From: Bryobacterales bacterium
GTDB lineage: Bacteria > Acidobacteriota > Terriglobia > Bryobacterales > Bryobacteraceae
DNA length: 33,337 nucleotides
Assembly: GCA_003162425.1 (NCBI GenBank)
Contig: PMOK01000028.1
Coordinates: 9,894-43,230, forward strand
Direction: 5' to 3'
The translations under genes and the position numbers were made by a program. Below are positions 11,658 to 20,800 of this stretch, one piece after another (within the stretch, counting starts at the first letter, position 1; each line of letters begins with the position of its first letter). The notes beneath the pieces are model-generated. The model was not told the DNA's origin. It saw only the letters and a list, made by a program, of their open reading frames with translations, and made no database searches.

Positions 11658-12152
11658 TCATGCGGTAGCCTTGGCGAGAAGATTTTCGACTTTCGAATCC
11701 AGATCCCGGGCCACAGCCAGAGCTTGCTGATTTTCGTAGGGCGCGAGAAGACTGACCATCCTGTCATAGGACAAATGCACGCCGTCTGGCCGTTCGTCCA
11801 CCAGAATTGTCACGGGAGCATAGGACCCCGCGTCGACCGTGTACCTGACCATGTCCCTCATAATGAGAGGATTGCCGATCAGAAAACGCACGATTTTCGG
11901 GGTGTCGAGTCCTGTTTCCTTGCGCAGTACCGCGCCCAGATCCAAGCGCAGAAATATCATGAGCCCGGCCGCGCCAACCGCGCTTTGAACCGCGCTTTCC
12001 ATTTCTGCCAGGGTCCGCGCCCCCTCGGTCTCTTTTACGAACTTAGCCATGTCCGGACGCCCGACGGCAGTTTCCAGAGCCGAGACCACGGCGTCGAACG
12101 GCTTGGAAGAAGTCACGTCTATGCGTTCGACATTAATCTTTCTGATCGGCAT
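11658..12152 (-). CDS. DUF302 family protein
   Basis: A 164-residue protein matching the DUF302 family. A Pfam-like core runs from about residue 5 to 150, with conserved stretches DLGAVLRKETGLDTPKIV, GNPLIMRDMVR and APVTILVDERPDGVHLSYD. No signal peptide or membrane segment is seen, so it is probably cytoplasmic. DUF302 proteins have no settled biochemical role. AAAGGA lies about 9 nt before the ATG. It is the last gene of the minus-strand operon, 34 nt after the alpha/beta hydrolase, and faces the phosphopantetheinyl transferase end-to-end. Confidence 0.85.
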   Translation of the reverse strand: MPIRKINVERIDVTSSKPFDAVVSALETAVGRPDMAKFVKETEGARTLAEMESAVQSAVGAAGLMIFLRLDLGAVLRKETGLDTPKIVRFLIGNPLIMRDMVRYTVDAGSYAPVTILVDERPDGVHLSYDRMVSLLAPYENQQALAVARDLDSKVENLLAKATA

Positions 12153-12186
12153 AATCAGTCGTCCTTTCGCTGAAGACGATGTGGCG

Positions 12187-12900
12187 TTATCTCGCGCCGG
12201 CGGACGCGGCGGCCACAGTTGAAGTGGCCGAGATGATGATGTCGGCGACCTCCTTGGGGTGCGCCACCATGGACGCGTGGCTGGCTGCGACAGTGCGAAC
12301 GGTAGCGCCCATCCGCTTTGCCATGAACTCTTCGGCTGGCGGCGGGATCATTTGATCGTTCGAGGAGACCAGGTACCAGGAAGGAATATGTTTCCAGGCC
12401 GGCGGACCAGACTTCTCCGTGAATGACTTGATGCTCAGAGGTTTTTGCACGGCCGCCATGACGCGCGCTTCTACCGGGTCCGCATCCGCAGCGAAAACCT
12501 GGGCGAAACCATCACGATCAATCCAGAGGAAGCCATGCTCGTCGGGCCGGATCTGTGCTGCGCCGGCCGTGGCTGGTCCTTGCTTGCTGAGACCCTCGAG
12601 ACTCTCGCCTTGGTCCAGCCCGAAAGCCGCGATGTAAACCAGAGCCGTAACGTTGGGCGCGTCATTTGCCGCCCCCGTGATGACCGCGCCGCCATAAGAA
12701 TGGCCGACGAGTACGGTTGGTCCTTTTTGCGCCGCCAGGAAGTTGCGGGTGACCGCAATGTCGTCCTCGAGCGACGTTAACGGCAGTTGAACCGCGGTGA
12801 CGTTGAACTCTTTATCCTGCAGGAGCGGAATTACTTTACTCCATGACGATCCATCCGCCCATGCTCCGTGCACAAGCACCACGTTTGTTTTCGATTCCAT
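12187..12900 (-). CDS. Alpha/beta-fold hydrolase (EstC / hydroxynitrile-lyase-like)
   Basis: A 237-residue single-domain alpha/beta hydrolase without a signal peptide. The oxyanion/N-terminal motif LVHGAWADGSSW is near residue 9, the nucleophile elbow GHSYGG near 67, a candidate acid in SSNDQMIP near 180 and the catalytic His in ASHASM near 206. The short cap and the VHGAWADGS opening are typical of the small esterase group related to EstC and plant hydroxynitrile lyases. Many bacterial members sit beside SDR and AKR genes, as here. The ATG is preceded by a strong AAGGAG site. It is the fifth gene of the minus-strand operon. The substrate is unknown; a carboxylic ester is the best guess. Confidence 0.87.
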   Translation of the reverse strand: MESKTNVVLVHGAWADGSSWSKVIPLLQDKEFNVTAVQLPLTSLEDDIAVTRNFLAAQKGPTVLVGHSYGGAVITGAANDAPNVTALVYIAAFGLDQGESLEGLSKQGPATAGAAQIRPDEHGFLWIDRDGFAQVFAADADPVEARVMAAVQKPLSIKSFTEKSGPPAWKHIPSWYLVSSNDQMIPPPAEEFMAKRMGATVRTVAASHASMVAHPKEVADIIISATSTVAAASAGAR

Positions 12901-12932
12901 GTTTTTCTCCTTGAGTGATGATTCCTAGCTAC

Positions 12933-13817
<885 letters not shown>

Positions 13818-13830
13818 AGTGTTTTTCCTC

Positions 13831-14571
13831 TTAGACCTGAGCCGCGCCTCCGTCGACGTACAGTTCGGCGCCAGTGATAAAGCTGGCGTCGTCGGAGGCG
13901 AGGAAGACGACGGGTTTCGCGAGCTCTTCCGGACGGCCAAGGCGGCCCATGACTACGGTCGAAGTGAGGGCCTTCATATCGTCAGGGTTGGTAAACGTCC
14001 CGTTGAGGAGAGGGGTATCGGTCGGACCCGGGCTGACGACGTTGACTCGAATGCGCCGGTCCTTGAGGTCCGTGGTCCACGTGCGGGCAAAGGAGCGCAC
14101 CGCAGCTTTAGTAGCAGAGTAGACGCTGAAGGCCGGAAAGCCCTTGATGTCGACGATGGAGGCATTCAAGACAATAGATCCGCCGTCGGGTATCAGCGGA
14201 AGAGCCTTCTGCACGGTGAATACGACGCCCTTTACGTTGACGTTAAACATGCTGTCGAAATGCTCTTCGGTGATGGAGCCGAGGGGAGCCATATCGCCGA
14301 AGCCTGCGTTGGCGAAGACAATGTCGAGGCGTCCCTTTTCTTTGCCGATCTGCGCGAAGATCCGGTCAAGGTCCGCAAGCTTGGCCACATCGCCTTGGAT
14401 GGCTGTGATGTTGGAGCCGACGGAGGCCACTGCGGCATCCAGCTCGGGTTGCCGGCGGCCAGTGATGTAGACATAGGCGCCTTCTTCGACGAACTGTTTT
14501 GCCGTGGCGAGGCCGATGCCGGCACTACCGCCCGTGATGAGAGCTATCTTGCCTTCGAGTTTCCTGGACAT
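13831..14571 (-). CDS. Classical short-chain dehydrogenase/reductase
   Basis: A 246-residue classical SDR with a Rossmann fold. It has the cofactor motif TGGSAGIG near residue 13, NAG near 88, catalytic Ser near 138 and the YSATK signature (Tyr/Lys) near 151. The C-terminal ITGAELYVDGG is typical of classical SDRs. The TGRR segment after strand 2 suggests NADP(H) preference. An AAGGAG site precedes the ATG. It sits between the SnoaL-like gene (18-nt gap) and the aldo/keto reductase. The substrate is not predictable; members of this subgroup are often just annotated as oxidoreductases. Confidence 0.92.
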   Translation of the reverse strand: MSRKLEGKIALITGGSAGIGLATAKQFVEEGAYVYITGRRQPELDAAVASVGSNITAIQGDVAKLADLDRIFAQIGKEKGRLDIVFANAGFGDMAPLGSITEEHFDSMFNVNVKGVVFTVQKALPLIPDGGSIVLNASIVDIKGFPAFSVYSATKAAVRSFARTWTTDLKDRRIRVNVVSPGPTDTPLLNGTFTNPDDMKALTSTVVMGRLGRPEELAKPVVFLASDDASFITGAELYVDGGAAQV

Positions 14572-14589
14572 TATTTTTCTCCTTTGCGC

Positions 14590-14985
14590 TTACTTCGGAA
14601 ATGCGTTGCCGAACATAGGAAGCCCACTCTTGGATTGTTCGCGAGAGGCTTCGTCTTGAATTACGTCCCAATGTTCCTCAAGAACACTTTTATTGATGCG
14701 AAGAATGTCCGCCGCGATCCAGTTTACTGGCTGGCCGATGCCGGAAAATCGTCCGTGCACGATCACATAATCTTCACCGGCAACAATCTTTCCCGCTTCG
14801 TACCTCAGGGTTTGCGGAATACTTTTGACCAGATTGAACAGGCCGTCGCGGCCGGGCGCGATGTGGGCGCTGTGCTGGATGTAGTCCGGTGACCAATAGC
14901 GTTCCGCCGCTGCGTAGTCACGCTTATTGAAAAGCGTGTCGAACGCCTCCAGAACCAACGCTTTGTTCTTTTCTTCGATCGTCAT
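14590..14985 (-). CDS. SnoaL-like / NTF2-fold small protein
   Basis: A 131-residue protein of the SnoaL-like cone-fold family. The N-terminal helices read KALVLEAFDTLFNKRDYAAAERYWSP in two conserved blocks, followed by YIQHSAHIAPGRDGL and later IVHGRFSG and WDVIQDE. Enzymes and ligand-binding proteins share this fold, so function is open; several bacterial paralogues are polyketide-cyclase-like by annotation only. The start at 14985 is fixed by overlap with the stop of the upstream STAS gene (ATGA, positions 14982-14985), so translation is likely coupled. The frame extends upstream over the STAS gene, but that part is an out-of-frame shadow. Confidence 0.85.
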   Translation of the reverse strand: MTIEEKNKALVLEAFDTLFNKRDYAAAERYWSPDYIQHSAHIAPGRDGLFNLVKSIPQTLRYEAGKIVAGEDYVIVHGRFSGIGQPVNWIAADILRINKSVLEEHWDVIQDEASREQSKSGLPMFGNAFPK

Positions 14986-15248
14986 TTGTCTCTGCCCCGC
15001 TCTTTGGTAATCCAGTCGCTTATGTAGGGCGAACAGTGCACTAGACTGATGCCTTGCGCCTGACAGGTTCCGAGGAAGCCGACCGCATCGACATCCACCA
15101 GGCTCACTTCCTCCAGATCCAGCGCGATCCTGGCTTCGGTATCCTTGATCTGCGCCTTCAATTCGTCCAGATGCTCCGCCCGGATTCGCCCAATCAGCCG
15201 GATCGTCGTGGCCGGCCCTGCGGAAACTCTTTCGATTCTCAAACTCAT
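14982..15248 (-). CDS. STAS-domain protein (anti-sigma-factor antagonist-like)
   Basis: An 88-residue single STAS domain. It opens MSLRIERV, continues TTIRLIGRIRAEHLDELK and the hydrophobic strand IALDLEEVSLVDVDAVGFL, and ends with the helix-strand segment around GISLVHCSPYI. In true anti-sigma antagonists a Ser follows the Asp of the DSSG motif and is phosphorylated; here the site reads LVDVDAVGFL, so no phosphorylatable Ser is present. A switch role like SpoIIAA is therefore doubtful, though a protein-binding role remains possible. It is the promoter-proximal gene of the minus-strand operon, overlapping the SnoaL-like gene by ATGA. Internal Met at 15248 is chosen over the longer reading from 15329, whose extra residues (Cys/His-rich) look non-coding. 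Confidence 0.72.
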   Translation of the reverse strand: MSLRIERVSAGPATTIRLIGRIRAEHLDELKAQIKDTEARIALDLEEVSLVDVDAVGFLGTCQAQGISLVHCSPYISDWITKERGRDK

Positions 15249-15542
15249 TTTCAAGTGGTCTCGCGTTGCACATTGAGACTGCTTGCAATGACAGCGCCAT
15301 TCGTAACTCTCGGCATCACCGGCGCTCACATCTTGGATGCAGGCCGCTTGTTCGGCGTTTGCTCTATTTTCGGCATCCTGCTAGTGAGACAGGCCAACCA
15401 GCCACCATCGAATCAAGGCCATTGAAAAAGCGAACAGGGCTGCGCCGCGAAATGTGGCAAGGTTGCTCGCGTATTTACGCGTCCGTAAACTGGACTCACG
15501 ACGGCCGGGGACCTGGTGGCCTTTTTTTTGTGGCCTGCCGGA
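15249..15542. other. Non-coding stretch upstream of the minus-strand operon
   Basis: About 290 bases with no convincing gene on either strand. It must hold the promoter of the STAS-to-DUF302 operon, but no clear -35/-10 pair could be picked. A run of eight T at 15522-15529 follows a weak GGCC/GGCC pairing; the stem is too short to call a terminator. Confidence 0.5.
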
Positions 15543-15770
15543 TCAGGCGGACTTGAAATTGTAGCGGTTGATTCCCAGTTTGGAACCATCCGGCAAATTG
15601 CACCACGCCAGCGTGGGGATGGTGCCGATAATTCTCGGGAGGCGCGACTCGGACCTTCTTGACTCGTTGAGCGCCTTCTCCAAATCCTCTAGCGTGTTGT
15701 AGGGAGGCGCACGGTCCGCGGACTGATCTGTTTCCAGCACAAGCATGATGGCCATTTCATTGTGCGTCAC
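15543..15770 (-). pseudogene. PAS-domain sensor kinase remnant
   Basis: A 75-codon frame whose middle part, EDLEKALNESRRSESRL then IIGTIPTLAWCNLPDGS, matches the linker helix and opening of a PAS domain as found in acidobacterial and proteobacterial sensor kinases and LuxR regulators, where the sequence continues into an NQRW..YTG block. Here the match stops after PDGS, near 15585, and an unrelated short tail ends in a stop. No kinase, HATPase or HTH follows. The N-terminal 20 or so residues are not recognised, and no clear ribosome binding site is seen. Best read as a truncated relic; a real short protein cannot be excluded. Confidence 0.6.
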
Positions 15771-15931
15771 ATTGGACCGAGGCGCGACACCATATCGAGG
15801 TATTTATTCAGGCTGCCTGGGGCGCTCTTGGGGCCATTAACATGCCTGTAACCTCCTTGCTGTCGATGAAAGCCTCTCCATTGGTTGGTGATGTACCATG
15901 GAGATCAACCACGCGAAGTGAGGACTTTTCT

Positions 15932-16981
15932 TTGGCAATGGATCGGCATCCGGGGGGCATACGTCGGCGCACGATTCTTGCAGTTGCGGGCGCTTTGCTC
16001 AGCGGGTGCCGTTCGCCGCAGGCAAGTACGGAGCCGTCGATCGAATTCACTCGGATCCCTCAAGCCGATGAAGGTGGCCGGGAGAAACACGACATCATTC
16101 AGGGGCGGGTAAACGGTGCGCGCCCCGGGCAGCAGGTTGTTCTGTACTCGAGGAGCGGAGTATGGTGGGTCCAACCGTTGGTGGATCATCCCTTCACGAA
16201 ACTGGAAGGCTCAATATTCAGTAACGCGATTCATCTCGGAACGGAGTACGCGGCTCTCCTGGTGGATCCTGGATATCGTCCGGCGGATACGGTCAAGCAA
16301 CTGCCGTCACGCGGCGGCGGTGTCGCAGCCGTCGCAAGTGTAAAAGGGAGCAATTCTCCACCGTCCAAGTCGATATCTTTCGCCGGATATGAGTGGAGAG
16401 TTCGCGACGCGCCCAGTAGCCGCGGCGGACAGAATGATTACGATCCGGGAAATGCATGGACGGATGCGGACGGAGCGCTGCATCTTCGGATCGCGAAGGT
16501 CTCCGGCAAATGGACCTGCGCGGAGGTAAGCTTGACGCGCAGTCTGGGCTACGGAACGTATTCGTTCGCGGTCCGTGATACCTCACACTTGCAGCCTGCG
16601 GCAGCCCTCGCCATGTTCACTTATGATTACGCCGGCGCAGACGAGAACTACCACGAAATAGGCATTGAGATCAGCCGCTGGGGCGATCCGGCCAGCAAGA
16701 ATGCCCAATATGTCATCCAGCCCTATTACGTGCCCACCAACGTTGTCCGATTTAATGCGCCTGCCGGGCCGCTCACGCATTCGTTCCGTTGGGAGCCAAA
16801 CCGCGTGTCCTTCCAGACCACGCGTGGCGCCAAAGCAATTTCCGAACGCGTCTTCACATCGGGGATTCCTTCCCATGGCATCGAATCGGTGCGGATGTGC
16901 CTGTACATTTTCCGCAAAGCAAAGGTCCCTCTCGAAAACGGGGCCGAGGTGGTGATTGATAAATTCGAATATCTACCGTGA
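15932..16981 (+). CDS. GH16-like (concanavalin-A-like) lipoprotein
   Basis: About 349 residues. An Arg-rich N-terminus is followed by a hydrophobic stretch and lipobox LLSGC, so it is probably a lipoprotein. An N-terminal beta-rich domain with GQQVVLYSRSGVWWVQP follows, then a jelly-roll domain of GH16/laminarinase type: SLGYGTYSFAVRD, NYHEIGIEISRWGD, NAQYVIQPY and THSFRWEPNRVSFQ. The GH16 catalytic motif E-x-D-x-E reads E-I-G-I-E, keeping both outer Glu but losing the middle Asp, so activity may be changed or absent. TTG at 15932 is chosen because GAGGA lies 7 nt upstream; ATG at 15938 is the alternative, and the frame is also open back to 15842. Its end overlaps the sensor kinase start by 26 nt, implying shared transcription. 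Confidence 0.75.
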   Translation: MAMDRHPGGIRRRTILAVAGALLSGCRSPQASTEPSIEFTRIPQADEGGREKHDIIQGRVNGARPGQQVVLYSRSGVWWVQPLVDHPFTKLEGSIFSNAIHLGTEYAALLVDPGYRPADTVKQLPSRGGGVAAVASVKGSNSPPSKSISFAGYEWRVRDAPSSRGGQNDYDPGNAWTDADGALHLRIAKVSGKWTCAEVSLTRSLGYGTYSFAVRDTSHLQPAAALAMFTYDYAGADENYHEIGIEISRWGDPASKNAQYVIQPYYVPTNVVRFNAPAGPLTHSFRWEPNRVSFQTTRGAKAISERVFTSGIPSHGIESVRMCLYIFRKAKVPLENGAEVVIDKFEYLP

Positions 16982-19900
16982 GGGGAGCAGCGGGCAGCGC
17001 CGGATCTTCAGATGGCTTTTTGCCGCGCTCGCCATGCTGTGCTTGGTGGAGACTGTTCAAGCTTTGGATCCAAATCGGACCATGTCGCAGTACATCCGCG
17101 ACCGTTGGAGCGCCGAACAGGGATTTCCGGGCGGAGCCGTCTACGCCATCGCTCAGACCGGTGATGGCTACCTTTGGATTGGCGCCGAGAACGGCCTGGT
17201 CCGCTTCGATGGATTAAGTTTTCACCTCTACAATCACACCAACACACCCGTGTTCCCTACAGGCCCCGTTTTGGGCCTGATCACAGATGCCGAGGGAAAT
17301 CTCTGGATCAAATTACAGACGCAAGGTTTGCTGTGCTATCGTGGCGGGGCATTTCAAGCGGTCTTTCCCAATATCGGAGGAGAGGAGGCGGTTGTCACGG
17401 CGATGTGCCGGGACACGCATGGTGAGGCCGTGTTCGCGCGCGGAAATCGACTACTTAGATACAGCGGTGGGAAATTTACGCCGCTCGTTTCTCCCTCCGA
17501 GCCCAACCCTTTAGTCATTTCCATGGCGCAGACACGCGACGGTAAGGTCTGGATGGGAACACGAGATGCGGGATTGTTCTATCTGAGCGGCGGCCGGCTC
17601 ACGAGCGTTGCGCGGGGTTTGCCTGACCGAAAGATCAACAGCCTGCAGCCGGCAGGCGATCGGGATTTGTGGATCGGTACCGACAGCGGAATCGTGCGCT
17701 GGAACGGGACCGAACTCACCAAGGCGGGTACGCCGCCCTCTCTCGATCGCGTCCAGATCCTAGGGATCACCAGAGACCACGATTCAGACATTTGGGTCGC
17801 AAGCGCCCATGGACTCTCGCGGATCAACAGTGCGGGGGCCTATCTTACGGAGGAACGCGGCCTGCCGCCGGGTGGCGCCGTCAGCGCATTGTTTGAAGAC
17901 CGGGAACGGAATCTCTGGGTTGGAGATTCGCGAGGCATTGAGCGCTTCCGAGATACCCTTTTTTTGACGTACGCCCCATCGGGAACTCCGGGGTCCAAGA
18001 ACTATGGTCCCCTCTACGCCGATGGCGATGGCCGCACATGGTTCGCTCCTTCAGATGGCGGCCTGTTTTGGATTAAGGGCGATAAAACCGAGCGAGTATC
18101 AGACGCCGGCTTAGGTAAGGACGTTGTTTATTCGATCTCGGGCGGCGATGGCGAATTATGGATCGCGAGGCAACGGGGAGGGCTCACTCATCTGCGATCG
18201 CGAGGGAGCTTGTTGACGAACGAGACTTACACCGCGCGGAATGGGCTCGCTCAAAACAGCGTTTACGCAGTTCATCGTAATCATGACGGAACGGTGTGGG
18301 CCGGAACCCTCGGCGCCGGTGTCAGCAGGTTCCAGAACGGCCGCTTTGCGACCTTTACCACCGCGAACGGCTTGGCCTCCAACACGGTTACCGCCATCGA
18401 AGAGGGTTCGGATGGCAGCATGTGGTTCGCCACTCCGAACGGCCTGAGTACGCTGTCGGGAAACCGCTGGCGCGTCTACACCGGACGCGATGGCTTGCCG
18501 CCCGGAGGCGTGAACTGTCTTCTGGAGGATTCAAACGGTGTGCTGTGGATCGGAACCGCCGACGGCCTTGCGTTTCTCCGCTCCGGCAGCATTCAGATCC
18601 CTCGGGATGTGCCCGAATCATTGCACCAGCCCGTGCTTGGCGTTGCGGAAGACAAGCATGGATGGCTTTGGATCGCGACTTCGAATCACGTGCTACGTTT
18701 GAATCGGGATAGGTTGCTAGGTAGTGCACTTGGTGACTCGGATGTGCGCGAGTTCACAAGCGAGGATGGTTTGCGTGGCGGAGGAGTCAACCGGCAACGG
18801 TCGGTTGTGCGCGATCCGCTGGGTCGGATTTGGTTTTCCCTGAATAGCGGCATTTCCGTGGTTGATCCCATGCGATTGACTGGAAAGTCGGTCCCTTCTC
18901 CGATTCATATGCAAGCCGTCACTGCGGATGGGAACATGCTGGATCTTAGCGGATCCCTTCGGATACCGTCGGCGCGGCGGCGTATCACTTTCAGCTACAT
19001 CGGGTTGAGTCTTTCGATGCCCGACCGCATCAGATACCGATATATGCTGGATGGCTTTGATCGTGGCTGGAGCCAACCCATTGCGGCGCGTGAAGTTGTT
19101 TACACCAACCTCAGCCCGGGTTTTTATCGCTTTCATGTGACGGCTCGCAACCCTGAGGGTGTTTGGAATACCGAGGGTGCGACGGTCGGATTTGAAATCG
19201 AGCCGGCGCTCTGGCAAACTCGCTGGTTTCAGCTTCTGTGCGTACTGGTGTGTTCAGCCATGGCGCTTGCGTTATATCGCTATCGGCTGCGCCAGTTGAC
19301 CAGGCAGCTCAATGTCCGTTTTGAAGCACGGCTGGTGGAGCGGACGCGCATCGCACAAGAGCTGCACGATACACTTTTGCAGGGGTTTCTCAGCGCGTCT
19401 ATGCAGCTCCATGTCCTGGCGGACGGATTGCCCGAAGATTCGCCGGTCAAGCCGTCCTTAAGCCGAGTCCTCAAACTGATCGGGCAGGTGACGGAAGAGG
19501 CGCGGAATACAGTGCGAGGCCTCCGCTCCCAGGAAGCCGGTCCGCCGGATCTCGAGCAGGCATTCTCGCGCATCCAACAGGAGCTGGCTTTCCAGGATGA
19601 TATTAAGTTCCGGGTAATTGTGGAGGGACGGCCCCGGCCTTTGCACCCGGTGCTTCGTGACGAAGTGTACCGGATTGGCCGCGAAGCATTAGTAAATGCA
19701 TTCCGCCATTCCCACGCGCGGGAAATCGAGGCCGAACTCGAATATTGCGCCGACCAATTGCGCATGCAGGTTCGCGATAACGGCTGCGGGATCGACCCGG
19801 AAGTGCTGCGGTCGGGACGCGACGGACATTGGGGCCTCCCGGGTATGCGGGAGCGGGCGGAGAGGATCGGGGCGCGGCTCAGTGTCTGGAGCAGCGCTAC

Positions 19901-20048
19901 GGCTGGAACTGAAGTCGAGTTGTTCATCCCCGGCCATATCGCCTATTCAACTCCGCAGGGCAACGGATTGTTGAGATGGTTCGCGAAATTGTATCCGCGA
20001 GGAACGGAAGCCGGGCTCCCGACGTCGACCAACAGGAAAGACAAATGA
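16956..20048 (+). CDS. Beta-propeller (Reg_prop/Y_Y_Y) sensor histidine kinase, NarL-partner type
   Basis: A 1030-residue membrane kinase. A signal-like segment (RRIFRWLFAALAMLC) is followed by about a dozen propeller strands of the form LWIGT..GL.RF (e.g. YLWIGAENGLVRF, DLWIGTDSGIVRW, VLWIGTADGLAFL) covering about 40-640. A Y_Y_Y domain follows, about 665-745 (RYRYMLDGFDRGW), then one transmembrane helix near 755-775. The HisKA_3 domain has phospho-acceptor His in ELHDTLLQGF near 800, and the HATPase has N-box EALVNAFRHSHA, DNGCGID and WGLPGMRERAE. The layout resembles BT4663-type sensors, with a large periplasmic sensor and a two-component output. TTG at 16956 has GAGG upstream and lies inside the lipoprotein gene; the next Met (near 17034) would cut into the signal segment. 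The stop overlaps the regulator start as ATGA. The ligand is unknown; a carbohydrate is plausible given the neighbouring GH16-like gene. Confidence 0.93.
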   Translation: MINSNIYREGSSGQRRIFRWLFAALAMLCLVETVQALDPNRTMSQYIRDRWSAEQGFPGGAVYAIAQTGDGYLWIGAENGLVRFDGLSFHLYNHTNTPVFPTGPVLGLITDAEGNLWIKLQTQGLLCYRGGAFQAVFPNIGGEEAVVTAMCRDTHGEAVFARGNRLLRYSGGKFTPLVSPSEPNPLVISMAQTRDGKVWMGTRDAGLFYLSGGRLTSVARGLPDRKINSLQPAGDRDLWIGTDSGIVRWNGTELTKAGTPPSLDRVQILGITRDHDSDIWVASAHGLSRINSAGAYLTEERGLPPGGAVSALFEDRERNLWVGDSRGIERFRDTLFLTYAPSGTPGSKNYGPLYADGDGRTWFAPSDGGLFWIKGDKTERVSDAGLGKDVVYSISGGDGELWIARQRGGLTHLRSRGSLLTNETYTARNGLAQNSVYAVHRNHDGTVWAGTLGAGVSRFQNGRFATFTTANGLASNTVTAIEEGSDGSMWFATPNGLSTLSGNRWRVYTGRDGLPPGGVNCLLEDSNGVLWIGTADGLAFLRSGSIQIPRDVPESLHQPVLGVAEDKHGWLWIATSNHVLRLNRDRLLGSALGDSDVREFTSEDGLRGGGVNRQRSVVRDPLGRIWFSLNSGISVVDPMRLTGKSVPSPIHMQAVTADGNMLDLSGSLRIPSARRRITFSYIGLSLSMPDRIRYRYMLDGFDRGWSQPIAAREVVYTNLSPGFYRFHVTARNPEGVWNTEGATVGFEIEPALWQTRWFQLLCVLVCSAMALALYRYRLRQLTRQLNVRFEARLVERTRIAQELHDTLLQGFLSASMQLHVLADGLPEDSPVKPSLSRVLKLIGQVTEEARNTVRGLRSQEAGPPDLEQAFSRIQQELAFQDDIKFRVIVEGRPRPLHPVLRDEVYRIGREALVNAFRHSHAREIEAELEYCADQLRMQVRDNGCGIDPEVLRSGRDGHWGLPGMRERAERIGARLSVWSSATAGTEVELFIPGHIAYSTPQGNGLLRWFAKLYPRGTEAGLPTSTNRKDK

Positions 20049-20674
20049 GCGATCAGACACAAATCCGAGTGTTGAGCGTGGATGATCACCCGCTTCTGCG
20101 GGAGGGGCTCGCAGCGATCATCAACAACCAACCGGATATGGTCCTGGTGGCGGAAGCATCCAGCGGCGGCGAAGGCATTCAAAAGTTCCGGGAGCTCCAG
20201 CCGGACATTACGCTTATGGATCTCAGGCTCCCGGACATGAGCGGCATCGATTCGTTAATCGCCATTCGCACGGAATTTTCCGGAGCCCGCATCATCATGC
20301 TGACGACGTTTGAGGGCGATGTGGAAATACAACGTGCCCTGGAAGCAGGCGCTCGCGGCTATCTGCTCAAGAGTATGCCTCCCCGGGAACTCGTGGAAGT
20401 GATCCGTCAAGTCCACGCTGGGAAGAAGCGCGTGCCCCCAGAGGTTGCAGCCCACCTTGCCGAGCATATGAGCGACGACGAGCTAACCGTACGCGAGATC
20501 GATGTGTTACGCCACATTGCCGGTGGAAACCGGAATCGGGACATCGCGGAACAACTGTTCATCTCAGAAGAGACGGTTAAGGTTCACATCAAGCACATCA
20601 TGGAAAAGCTGGGCGCCAGCGATCGCACGCAAGCGGTTGCGATCGGCGTCCGGCGCGGCATCATCCAACTGTAA
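20045..20674 (+). CDS. NarL/FixJ-type response regulator
   Basis: A 209-residue DNA-binding response regulator. The receiver domain (about 5-125) has the acidic pair in VDDHPLLREG, phospho-acceptor Asp in LMDLRLPDMSG near 58 and Lys in YLLKSMPP near 108. The LuxR-type HTH (about 145-205) reads LTVREIDVLRHIAGG, IAEQLFISEETVKVHI and KLGASDRTQAV. The ATG at 20045 overlaps the kinase TGA (ATGA), fixing both the start and the pairing; a longer in-frame reading from 19976 would lie inside the kinase gene. The upstream kinase is its cognate partner. Targets are not shown by the sequence. Confidence 0.95.
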   Translation: MSDQTQIRVLSVDDHPLLREGLAAIINNQPDMVLVAEASSGGEGIQKFRELQPDITLMDLRLPDMSGIDSLIAIRTEFSGARIIMLTTFEGDVEIQRALEAGARGYLLKSMPPRELVEVIRQVHAGKKRVPPEVAAHLAEHMSDDELTVREIDVLRHIAGGNRNRDIAEQLFISEETVKVHIKHIMEKLGASDRTQAVAIGVRRGIIQL

Positions 20675-20767
20675 TCCGGCTCATCGTAAGCGATACCACG
20701 ATAGTGTTACGAGAAGATCCCAAGGTGTGGGGATTCACTTTGCCATTGCAGCCTTTAGTGTAAAGTC

Positions 20768-20788
20768 GGGTGTTCATGACGAACACCC
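20768..20788 (+). promoter_or_regulatory. Leader hairpin between response regulator and DoxX gene
   Basis: A perfect 8-bp stem GGGTGTTC/GAACACCC with loop ATGAC lies 94 nt after the regulator stop and ends 1 nt before the GGAGG of the DoxX gene. There is no T-run after it, so a classical intrinsic terminator is unlikely. It could be a processing or translation-control hairpin, or an operator palindrome. Confidence 0.45.
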
Positions 20789-20789
20789 C

Positions 20790-20794
20790 GGAGG
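20790..20794 (+). promoter_or_regulatory. Shine-Dalgarno GGAGG that decides a CTG start
   Basis: GGAGG is placed 6 nt before an in-frame CTG at 20801. No ATG, GTG or TTG is available in this frame between the preceding stop (TGA, 20777-20779) and TTG 20849. The site therefore supports CTG initiation of the DoxX gene. Confidence 0.55.
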
Positions 20795-20800
20795 CGCGAG

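Noticed and set aside
15503..15529. Possible intrinsic terminator (GGCC...GGCC then eight T)
   Set aside because: The stem is only four pairs with a large loop, and no plus-strand gene ends just before it.
15842..15931. Longer N-terminus for the GH16-like lipoprotein
   Set aside because: It would put about 30 polar residues before the signal peptide; GAGGA upstream of TTG 15932 gives a normal lipoprotein signal.
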